Shown here one piece after another: positions 1 to 6,352 of a stretch of DNA of 64,000 bases (the first letter of the stretch is position 1; each line of letters starts with the position of its first letter). Made by a program: the position numbers and the translations under genes. The DNA lies in assembly GCA_009911505.1 (NCBI GenBank), contig QXXL01000012.1:1-64000 (forward strand). The letters are read 5' to 3'. The notes under the pieces are model-generated. The model saw only the letters and a list, made by a program, of their open reading frames with translations, was not told the DNA's origin and ran no database searches. The DNA comes from Lachnospiraceae bacterium. GTDB taxonomy: Bacteria > Bacillota > Clostridia > Lachnospirales > Lachnospiraceae.

Positions 1-340
1 GGTAATCTCATGCTAACGCAACCACCGTAAACGCGCCGTTCATGGCGCGGTTACGGTTTGCCCTGCCATCCGTGGCAGGGCATTGCTGGGAATCGGACGG
101 AATGCTTAAGAGCTCCTAACCCCCTTTACAAGGCCCAGCCGCATACCCTGCCCTCTGCCTGACTACGGTTTTGGCTGGCCTACAGGGGATTTTTGGTATT
201 GGGGTGTCTTGCTTTTGCCAGATGGAGTAATCTTTAATTGTCGGGTATCCAATAACGTAATTAGGAGCGCATGGAGTTATAAAATGTAAAAGACTTCTTA
301 ATCAAAATAAATACAAAAGAGCCACAGCATATCCAACCAA
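1..340. other. non-coding edge of decayed mobile element
   Basis: No convincing reading frame is seen here. Two adjacent hairpins are visible: an imperfect one at about 27-60 with 13-base arms and a perfect 8-base-arm one at 61-80 (CCCTGCCA/TGGCAGGG). Bases 142-176 share two short motifs with bases 3280-3316 on the other side of the remnant genes. I read this as the non-coding flank of an integrated element, but no attachment site can be defined from sequence alone. Confidence 0.4.
142..176. repeat. left copy of split repeat shared with 3280-3316
   Basis: CATACCCTGCCCTCTG at 142-157 recurs in direct orientation at 3301-3316. CTGACTACGGTTTTGGCT at 159-176 recurs inverted at 3280-3297. The two motifs are therefore adjacent at both places, but one has flipped and changed sides. 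This suggests rearranged ends of one mobile element. Confidence 0.6.
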
Positions 341-409
341 ATGGCAGTGCTTGAGGATTATGCAGAAAAGAATGGCTTTACGGGCATACGCCATTTTACC
401 GAGGGATAA
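341..409 (+). pseudogene. fragment of large serine recombinase
   Basis: Frame 2 encodes a 22-residue peptide starting MAVLEDYAEKNGFTGIRHF before a stop. This matches the conserved stretch after the catalytic region of the large serine recombinases that move conjugative elements of Firmicutes, usually written as LEDYAEKNGFTNIRHFxDDGxSG. Only this piece remains, and the DDG-SG continuation and all catalytic residues are absent. It is therefore debris of an integrase gene. The match is from memory of the family, not from a search. Confidence 0.55.
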
Positions 410-599
410 TTACGAACTGTTCCCCGCCATGTATAAGCTGACAGGGCAGGACGAAATATTTAAGACCTATTTCTTTCCGAAGTCATACGTTAGCTACCGA
501 AAACCGAGGGCGGTTAGTACCAGGCAGAGGGAACGGGCAAGGCAGATGATGATTGGACAGAATAGAGCGATAGGACGAAAAGATTATCCAGAGACTTAG
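351..599 (+). CDS. small unknown ORF, probably mobile-element debris
   Basis: This open frame starts at a TTG and overlaps the recombinase fragment in another frame, so its first 20 or so codons are probably not genuine. The part from about base 405 on, with motifs RDNYELFPAMYKL and YFFPKSYVSYRKPR followed by a basic arginine-rich tail, has normal codon use and may be the end of a fused gene. I do not recognise the family. No ribosome site is seen before 351. A truncated gene joined to the recombinase piece at about 404-410 is the likeliest explanation. Confidence 0.3.
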   Translation: MRIMQKRMALRAYAILPRDNYELFPAMYKLTGQDEIFKTYFFPKSYVSYRKPRAVSTRQRERARQMMIGQNRAIGRKDYPET

Positions 600-639
600 A
601 TAGAATATTTGGTTATTTAAAAATAATTTTAAATAGTTC

Positions 640-668
640 TTGACGGCCCCATACAAATTTGGTAGAAT
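640..668 (+). promoter_or_regulatory. sigma-A promoter of sdpR-like gene
   Basis: TTGACG at 640-645, a 17-base spacer and TAGAAT at 663-668 make a good housekeeping promoter 35 bases before the TTG start at 704. The overlapping segment CTATTT...AAATAG at about 668-691 is an imperfect inverted repeat and could be the operator for the ArsR-type repressor encoded next. The operator is inference. Confidence 0.7.
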
Positions 669-703
669 CTATTTAAAAATTTGTTGAAATAGGAGGTGGT
701 ATA

Positions 704-973
704 TTGGCGGTAAATGAGATACTTGCAGCATTGGCAGATGAAAACCGAAGAAGAATTTTGCATAAATTAAAGGAGGGGAAAATAAATTCTGGCGATTTAG
801 CAAATGCCCTAAGCATGACACCGCAAGCCCTGTCATATCACTTATCAAAATTAAAAAAGGCAGATTTGATTTATGAAACAAAATATAAGAATTATATTTA
901 TTATGAACTGAATTTATCCGTACTTGATGAAACTATCATGTGGATTAACGAGTTAAGAGGAGGTCAGAAATGA
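704..973 (+). CDS. ArsR/SdpR-family transcriptional repressor
   Basis: This 89-residue winged-helix protein has the ArsR core: LAALADENRRRILHKLKEG near residues 7-25, then a recognition-helix segment TPQALSYHLSKLKKADLI at about 39-56 and a beta wing with YKNYIYYEL. No metal-binding CxC motif is present, so a metal sensor is unlikely. The TTG start is supported by AGGAGGTG eight bases upstream. Its stop overlaps the start of the SdpI-like gene by four bases, the arrangement of Bacillus subtilis sdpRI, where SdpR represses the pair and SdpI sequesters it at the membrane. By analogy it should repress its own operon; no toxin gene (sdpC) is nearby. Confidence 0.85.
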   Translation: MAVNEILAALADENRRRILHKLKEGKINSGDLANALSMTPQALSYHLSKLKKADLIYETKYKNYIYYELNLSVLDETIMWINELRGGQK

Positions 974-1626
974 ATAAAAAGAAAACAGTATGTTATATTT
1001 TAATGTATCTTCCATTAGTAGTTATCTTGATTGTATTGCCACATCTTCCCGAAAAAATCCCTGTACATTATGGGTTTGATAATCAGGTTGATCGTTGGGG
1101 GAGTAAATATGTGGCTTTGTTATTTCCGGTAGTAAGTATTTTAATGGGATATTTTCTGCTTGGAATGGCAAAGCTGGCGGCGAAAAAGGAAGAACATGGG
1201 GAAAACAATAAAAATGTTACGATTATTGTGGGTATTTTAGTGCTGATATTGCTTAATGCTTTGAATGTCTATTCTCTATACACAAGCTTTAACAAAGTAG
1301 AAAATTTATCATTTGTTTCATTGGATATTGGTCAGCTTGTTTTTGGCATCATTGGTATGTTAATGATTGTTACAGGAAATCTCATGCCTAAGTTGCGGAT
1401 GAACTCTATGATAGGATTGAGGACATATTGGAGCATGAAAAATGAAGCAACATGGAAAAAAAGCCAGCATATAGGAGGAATTTCCTTTATCATTGGGGGA
1501 ATTATTATAATAGGCATTTGTATCGTTATGAAAGGTACTCCTTGCTTATTATCTGTTTTAGGAGTATGGGGAATGCTGATAGTTATAGATATTTTCTTAA
1601 CATATCGGGTTGCTGCAAAGAACTGA
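970..1626 (+). CDS. SdpI-family membrane protein with DUF1648 domain
   Basis: This 218-residue protein has about six hydrophobic segments. The N-terminal DUF1648-type region is marked by LPEKIPVHYGFDNQVDRWG at about residues 27-45, and the C-terminal SdpI region contains NSMIGLRTYWSMKNEATW at about 144-161, the usual signature. In Bacillus the relative protects against the SDP killing factor and also titrates the SdpR repressor. It overlaps the repressor gene by four bases, so translation is probably coupled. The pair sits among mobile-element debris, so it may be cargo giving immunity to a peptide made by other cells; that role is inferred. Confidence 0.85.
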   Translation: MNKKKTVCYILMYLPLVVILIVLPHLPEKIPVHYGFDNQVDRWGSKYVALLFPVVSILMGYFLLGMAKLAAKKEEHGENNKNVTIIVGILVLILLNALNVYSLYTSFNKVENLSFVSLDIGQLVFGIIGMLMIVTGNLMPKLRMNSMIGLRTYWSMKNEATWKKSQHIGGISFIIGGIIIIGICIVMKGTPCLLSVLGVWGMLIVIDIFLTYRVAAKN

Positions 1627-1697
1627 TTAAATAGTAGATTTTAATATTTCAGTATTATCAGTAACGGATATATAAAAATTTAATATTGTTTACCTTT

Positions 1698-1736
1698 AGG
1701 TAGCGATTATCTTAGCAGACAATCAGCTACCTTTTA
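1698..1736 (+). terminator. probable intrinsic terminator after sdpI-like gene
   Basis: AGGTAGC-GATT and AATC-A-GCTACCT pair around a 12-base loop and are followed by CTTTTATATT. The stem is moderate and the T run is short, so termination may be partial. Confidence 0.5.
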
Positions 1737-1783
1737 TATTTTCAGAAGCTGTCAATACAGCACAGAAAGAATGAGGTATCAAG

Positions 1784-2149
1784 ATGTTTGAAAGTAAGAA
1801 TGACGCAAGCAGGAACTTAGAAAAAGCATTGCAGGCATTGGAACAGGCAAAACAGCGTGTAGCTAACGAAAAGAAAAAGCAGAACGAGAAGAAATGCAAA
1901 GCCGAGAACCACCACAAGTATATTATGGGCGGTATTATCGTGAAGTATTTCCCCGACTGCTACCACTATGACGAGGGTGAGTTAAACCGTATCTTACCGG
2001 TTGCCTTGCAGTCAGCCGACAATGCGGAGAAATTCATCACGACAAGGAAGATAGACAGCTTTAAGAGCCTTGAAAGGGAGCTTCAGAGCAAGAGCCGACA
2101 GCATAACAGGCAACAGAATAAAACGAATCGGAGGGAGGAAGATATTTAA
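1784..2149 (+). CDS. DUF3847-like small mobile-element protein
   Basis: This 121-residue, strongly charged protein starts after GAGGTATCAAG. An N-terminal helix of about 50 residues, rich in lysine and glutamine and probably coiled coil, precedes the core HHKYIMGGIIVKYFPDC at about 45-61. A basic tail of lysine, arginine, serine and glutamine ends the protein. The core resembles DUF3847 proteins, which Firmicutes integrative conjugative elements encode near mobilisation genes; their function is not known. No relaxase gene remains nearby, so this is likely an orphan of the decayed element. The family call is moderate and rests on the KYFP-type core. Confidence 0.5.
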   Translation: MFESKNDASRNLEKALQALEQAKQRVANEKKKQNEKKCKAENHHKYIMGGIIVKYFPDCYHYDEGELNRILPVALQSADNAEKFITTRKIDSFKSLERELQSKSRQHNRQQNKTNRREEDI

Positions 2150-2160
2150 TGTGAATTTTA

Positions 2161-2189
2161 TTGTAAAACCAGGCGGTTTTTTGTATAAT
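2161..2189 (+). promoter_or_regulatory. sigma-A-type promoter before broken nuclease gene
   Basis: TTGTAA at 2161-2166, a 17-base spacer and a perfect TATAAT at 2184-2189 lie 67 bases before the GTG start of the pseudogene at 2257. GAGGTG just before that start is a ribosome site, so the remnant may still be transcribed. Confidence 0.6.
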
Positions 2190-2256
2190 TAAAGTGTAAC
2201 AGGAGTAGGATATATCGTATCTTGTATCACAGATTTTTAGAAATCGAGGTGTTAAA

Positions 2257-2619
2257 GTGCAGGACGATACAAAACATATAGAGGAAGTCATGGCAAAGCG
2301 TACCGCGAAAAACAGTGTATTCCTTGACCTTTTTCAAAACAAGAGTTATCTGCTAAAGCTATAGAAAACGCTCCACCCAGAGGACACCACAGCGACAGAG
2401 GATTCCCTTACAGATGTGACGATTATGATGGGTTTGTTTGATAGTGAACAGATAATCAAGTCGTTTATCAGAAGTGAAAGGCATGATGAAGCAAGGGAAA
2501 CCGCAGAAAGGTTGATAAGAAAAGGGAAAATGTCACTTGAAGATATTGCGGATTGTGTTCCGTCATTGTCACTTGATGAATTAAAAGAAATAGAAGCCGA
2601 GGTTATGCAGTTAGTATAA
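2257..2619 (+). pseudogene. PD-(D/E)XK nuclease/transposase family (Rpn-like), broken
   Basis: In one frame the sequence gives the usual N-terminus of this family, with NSVFLDLFQNKSYLLKL, an in-frame TAG at 2362-2364 where a tyrosine codon is expected, then KTLHPEDTTATEDSLTDVTI. That segment runs straight into a typical C-terminus with ARETAERLIRKGKMSLEDIA and a final LSLDELKEIEAEV. Complete members have roughly 280-320 residues with a central nuclease core. Here only about 120 codons remain, so the catalytic core is deleted, and the stop codon is a second lesion. The intact downstream frame begins at 2416. Loss of function is nearly certain. Confidence 0.75.
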
Positions 2620-2654
2620 ATCAGAGAAATAATGTAATATCAAAATAACAGCGT

Positions 2655-2698
2655 AAAGACGCATGGAACAGTAAATTGTAAACCATGTGTCTTTTTTT
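2655..2698 (+). terminator. terminator-like hairpin after nuclease remnant
   Basis: AGACGCATGG and CCATGTGTCT pair with one G-T step around a loop of about 16 bases, followed by seven T residues. It is the natural end of the remnant transcript. Confidence 0.6.
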
Positions 2699-2850
2699 GC
2701 GTCTAAAAGGAGGAATGTGGGCGATAGCATTTAAACCTATACTACAGGGCAATTAACACCCTGTTTGCAAAAGAAGATTGATAAGACAACCTACTACTCC
2801 ATCCGGACAGAAAATGAAGTCTGGAACCGTCTGCCGTACCATTGCGTCGT

Positions 2851-3060
2851 TAAAATTTCTAGACGATGCCACCGCATCGCCATCGAAATTTTGCCTAGAG
2901 CGTGTTTGAACAATCATTCCCGCCATCTGTATCCCCCACTTAGCGCGATATTTGCGCCAAATTCGGTCAACGTAGCCCGCTACGACTCCCTCATTTGGCA
3001 CAAATCTCCCACTAAGTGTGGAATACATCTGTCGAAAAGCATTTTTCAAACACGCTCTAG
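2851..3060. repeat. two-hairpin palindromic element, 210 bases
   Basis: The region from 2620 to 3364 has no believable gene; its main content is this element. A first hairpin (AAAATTTC...GAAATTTT, about 2852-2892) abuts a second, much longer one. The second has perfect 16-base arms, CTAGAGCGTGTTTGAA at 2895-2910 and TTCAAACACGCTCTAG at 3045-3060, and a second tier of pairing near the centre (CACTTAGCGC... with ...CACTAAGTG, about 22 of 26 bases paired). Its ends look like those of a miniature inverted-repeat element or a structured RNA. Open frames through it on both strands are by-products of the palindrome. Confidence 0.75.
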
Positions 3061-3279
3061 CGCTGGCACAAAGCAGGTATCGGAAAGTGACAGATATAAA
3101 CTTAATTACAGTTTCATACTAAAAATTAATGATAGAAGAACCTCAAATAATATGTTATGATTTTTACGTTATCCACCAAAACATGCAACAGGAAAAAGAT
3201 ATCAACATTTTTAACTACAGCCGCGGCAGGTGTATTCTTCGGCAAGGTATGGCAAACGTAAGATCTTCATATGTAAGTT

Positions 3280-3316
3280 AGCCAAAACCGTAGTCAGTCT
3301 CATACCCTGCCCTCTG
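3280..3316. repeat. right copy of split repeat shared with 142-176
   Basis: AGCCAAAACCGTAGTCAG at 3280-3297 is the exact reverse complement of 159-176, and CATACCCTGCCCTCTG at 3301-3316 is identical to 142-157. These short matches frame the mobile-element remnants, and the first intact chromosomal-looking gene starts 48 bases later. Confidence 0.6.
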
Positions 3317-3364
3317 ACTGGCGGCTCTTTGCCAACATCACCCCAAAAAGAAAGGAGCAACACA

Positions 3365-4099
3365 ATGAAACGAAAAACAGCAATGATTACAGGATCCTCC
3401 CGCGGAATTGGGCGGGAAACGGCAGTTGCCTTTGCAGGCAGGGGGTACGATCTAATTTTAAACTGTATGCACTCCGAAACAGAGCTTTTAAATCTTGCAG
3501 CCAGGCTGGAACGTCAATTTGCAGTGCGTATACTATGCTGTTGCGGCGATATTGGGAACTTTGAATTTGTACAAAATATGTTTGCCAAAATACATGTATT
3601 TTGCGGTGGGGCTGACGTATTGATCAATAATGCCGGGATTTCCTATATTGGCTTGTTAAGTGATATGCCATATGAAAAATGGGAGTTAATGCTGCACACG
3701 AACCTGACATCTGTTTTTTCATGTTGTAAATGTGCAATTCCCTATATGGTTTCCCAAAAATCAGGAAAAATTATCAATATTTCTTCAAGCTGGGGCCTAT
3801 ATGGCGCATCTTGTGAGGTAGCGTATTCGGCCGCAAAGGGAGGGGTAAATGCATTTACAAAAGCCCTTGCAAAAGAGCTTGCGCCAAGTAATATACAAGT
3901 CAATGCAGTTGCATGTGGTGTAATAGATACAGATATGAATGCCTGTTTTGACACAGAAGAACGCAGAAGGCTGGAAGAAGAAATTCCAGCGGGGTATTTT
4001 GCAAAACCAGCGGAGGTTGCAAGGTTGTTGCTGCAATTGGCAGAAGCCCCCGCTTATTTGACGGGTCAGGTGATTGGGTTTGACGGAGGGTGGATTTGA
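3365..4099 (+). CDS. FabG-like short-chain dehydrogenase/reductase
   Basis: This 244-residue NAD(P)H-dependent oxidoreductase has the classical SDR pattern: TGSSRGIG at 9-16 for cofactor binding, NNAG at 88-91, and the catalytic set Ser141, Tyr154 and Lys158 in SAAKGG. The C-terminal LTGQVIGFDGGW is typical of the FabG/3-oxoacyl-ACP reductase branch. The start at 3365 follows AAAGGAGC; an upstream in-frame extension to 3230 lies in the repeat region and is rejected. It stands alone, without acyl carrier protein or other fatty-acid genes, so the substrate could be a 3-oxoacyl thioester or another ketone. Its cysteine content is unusually high for the family (for example CCCCG near 58). Confidence 0.85.
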   Translation: MKRKTAMITGSSRGIGRETAVAFAGRGYDLILNCMHSETELLNLAARLERQFAVRILCCCGDIGNFEFVQNMFAKIHVFCGGADVLINNAGISYIGLLSDMPYEKWELMLHTNLTSVFSCCKCAIPYMVSQKSGKIINISSSWGLYGASCEVAYSAAKGGVNAFTKALAKELAPSNIQVNAVACGVIDTDMNACFDTEERRRLEEEIPAGYFAKPAEVARLLLQLAEAPAYLTGQVIGFDGGWI

Positions 4100-4247
4100 C
4101 CAATTGCTGTGTTATAGGTATACTGGAATTAGGTTTTAAATAGACAGATAAGCGTTTTGCACATTGCGATATTCTAATTGTGTACTTTTGGGTTTTTATA
4201 GTTTATTTGAATTACAATAGACCAAAACCTAAGAGGAGGAATGCTGT

Positions 4248-4580
4248 TTGGATATCGGAAGCCAGTTACGCAAGCTATTAGAACAGGATGGGATTACACA
4301 GAAGCAATTAGCAAAAGATTTAAATATTTCGACAACGACATTAAATGGCTATGTAAAAAACCGAAGACAACCGGATGCTAATACTGTTATCCGGCTTGCT
4401 TCTTATTTCAATACAACAACAGATTTTATTTATGGTCTAACAACGTTACGGGAGCCGATGGCATCGCCTTATAATGCGGATGAAAGGCATCTTGTAAATA
4501 TCTACCGGAATATTCCTGAGGATAAGAAGTCTCTTTTTATGGAAACAGGAAAGACGTTTTCAAATTTTGTAGATGAATAA
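4248..4580 (+). CDS. XRE-family helix-turn-helix regulator
   Basis: This 110-residue protein has a Cro/CI-type DNA-binding domain at about residues 5-62: LRKLLEQDGITQKQLAKDL, then NISTTTLNGYVKNRRQPD, then ASYFNTTTDFIYG. The remaining 45 residues are helical and probably support dimer contact. The TTG start is set by AGAGGAGGA eight bases upstream; an ATG at 4241 is out of frame. It is transcribed toward the stress island but is separated from it by 225 bases containing a promoter, so it may regulate the island or itself. No partner is visible. Confidence 0.85.
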   Translation: MDIGSQLRKLLEQDGITQKQLAKDLNISTTTLNGYVKNRRQPDANTVIRLASYFNTTTDFIYGLTTLREPMASPYNADERHLVNIYRNIPEDKKSLFMETGKTFSNFVDE

Positions 4581-4732
4581 CGGGGAATGGCAGGCCTTCG
4601 TTTCGGTTTTGGTTTGTCTGTCCCCTGGGTTTATCGTTACTTTCTTAACACACGGCTATATATGAAGTGGTCTTTTTAGCAATATTTTCAATTTAATTCC
4701 CAAATTATCATTCCCAATATGTAAACCAGCTC

Positions 4733-4761
4733 TGGATAATTTATGCGATCTATGGTAGAAT
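4733..4761 (+). promoter_or_regulatory. probable promoter of Ter stress island
   Basis: TGGATA at 4733-4738 (four of six matches to the -35 consensus), 17 bases and TAGAAT at 4756-4761 lie 45 bases before the first gene of the island. The weak -35 box fits a regulated promoter. Confidence 0.4.
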
Positions 4762-4805
4762 CTTCATAGTTAAATGCATTATCTATAAGGAGTGGTTATT
4801 TTATT

Positions 4806-6320
4806 ATGGAAAATATTATACGCATCAGGCAAAGCCAAATGCCGATCCACTCGATTGCTGATTTTATAGAACACAATAGCAGTGTATCCAAAGGCGTGAA
4901 GGAGGCTTGTTTTGTACGCTTAATCGGTACAAATGCAGCCCTGGCATCTGATATCTGTCAATTAGAATCTAAGATGGCACGGCGTATGTCAAATGAACCT
5001 GATTTTATATACAACCGTATCTTGCGCCTGCCAGTATTAAGCAGCCCGTCAGATATCGCATACTATGGGTCGTGTTATGAGGCATGGGTTTTGGGTAAAA
5101 AGGAATATGTTTCGTCAAGGGCTATCGCGGATAATACTGTTTATAACCGTCTGCTTGGCGGAGCGTTAAAGCAGGTAGCCGGGATGTATGCCACTGGCAG
5201 GCCTCCGGTAAGTGAGTCTATGGAGAGGAATTTTATCGCAAAAATGCTCTTTTGGCATGACAGCCTGCTCTGTGGCGTGCTCAGCCACTGGGATGAACAG
5301 CTTACGGCGAAGCTGGTGTTGTGTGACCTTGTATTGGAACAGCAATACCTTTTCGCCTGCCTGCTTGCCCTGTTAGGATATGATGTTTTGCTGCTGCAAT
5401 GTATAGCGGATATTTCTGAACAGCAGGACGCACGCGGTATGTCGCAGAAAATTGTACTTGGAGAGTTTGGAAACCCTGGGCTTTTGCCGTTTGACCCGCA
5501 GAAGCTTATGATGCCTGAGGAACGGTATGTTTTCCCTGGGCAGATACAAGCGCCCGCCGGGGGCAGCAGAACTGCGGCAGAGGCACCCCGTCCTGTTACA
5601 ATTAAGCTTCCGCCCCATCCCGGGCGGTCGGCAAAACAGCAGGGGACAAAAAATACTGGCCCATCACGTTCCGCTGCGGTTACAATCCCGCCCCGCCCTG
5701 GCCGGGCGGCAAGGCAGGCCGCTGCGCCGGCAGTGTCAAAAGCGGCAGCCGAAAAAAGCTTTGAGGAGCTGGCGCAGCTTGCGTCGTCTGTCGTTATGAT
5801 TGCCATACATGGCGCAAACGGCGATATTATTGGCACTGGTTCCGGTATCATGGTGGGGAAAGACGGCTACATACTGACTAATAACCATGTAGCATGTGGG
5901 GGAAGGTATTACTCTGTCCGTATCGAAGACGACGAAACGGTATACACTACGGACGAACTGATTAAATACCATTCCAGGTTAGATCTTGCCATCCTGCGCA
6001 TAGACCAAAGATTAAAGCCTTTGCCCATCTACCAAGGGAAAGCGCCGCTTGTCCGCGGCCAGAAGGTAGTAGCAATCGGCAGCCCTTTAGGACTGTTTAA
6101 TTCCGTATCAGATGGCATTATTTCGGGGTTTCGCAAGATAGACGGTGTAGACATGATCCAGTTTACCGCCCCTACTTCCCACGGGAGCTCAGGCGGGGCG
6201 GTCTTAAATATGTCTGGCCAAGTTATAGGAATCAGTACGGCAGGCTTCGACGCGGGGCAAAACATCAACCTGGCAATGGGATATGAATGCATCAGCCGCT
6301 TTATCAGCGGCTTTGTGTAA
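4806..6320 (+). CDS. trypsin-like serine protease with YceG-like N-terminal domain
   Basis: This 504-residue protein has two parts joined by a proline/arginine-rich linker (about 250-310) with two related units, IKLPPHPGRSAKQ and VTIPPRPGRAARQ. The C-terminal half is an HtrA/trypsin-type protease with His361 (LTNNHVA), Asp393 (LDLAIL) and Ser462 (GSSGGAV); no PDZ domain follows. The N-terminal half has no signal peptide. Its stretch from MERNFIAKMLFWHDSL to LLGYDVLLLQCIADIS aligns by eye with the next gene's YceG segment ending DAGCDVILLQYRGDVS. It is thus probably a cytoplasmic protease tied to the YceG/Ter complex. An upstream AAGGAGTGG supports the ATG. The fusion is unusual and the substrate is unknown. 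Confidence 0.8.
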   Translation: MENIIRIRQSQMPIHSIADFIEHNSSVSKGVKEACFVRLIGTNAALASDICQLESKMARRMSNEPDFIYNRILRLPVLSSPSDIAYYGSCYEAWVLGKKEYVSSRAIADNTVYNRLLGGALKQVAGMYATGRPPVSESMERNFIAKMLFWHDSLLCGVLSHWDEQLTAKLVLCDLVLEQQYLFACLLALLGYDVLLLQCIADISEQQDARGMSQKIVLGEFGNPGLLPFDPQKLMMPEERYVFPGQIQAPAGGSRTAAEAPRPVTIKLPPHPGRSAKQQGTKNTGPSRSAAVTIPPRPGRAARQAAAPAVSKAAAEKSFEELAQLASSVVMIAIHGANGDIIGTGSGIMVGKDGYILTNNHVACGGRYYSVRIEDDETVYTTDELIKYHSRLDLAILRIDQRLKPLPIYQGKAPLVRGQKVVAIGSPLGLFNSVSDGIISGFRKIDGVDMIQFTAPTSHGSSGGAVLNMSGQVIGISTAGFDAGQNINLAMGYECISRFISGFV

Positions 6321-6352
6321 AAAACCCGGTATACAATGGAAGTGATATAACT

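Noticed and set aside
2753-3160. Overlapping ORFs on both strands through the palindromic element
   Set aside because: They follow from the inverted-repeat symmetry, have no ribosome site, and mark no known domain; similar spurious ORFs are expected wherever this repeat occurs.
5141-5851. 236-residue open frame on the minus strand
   Set aside because: It lies wholly inside the protease gene, has no ribosome site, and its composition mirrors the GC-rich linker of the real gene.
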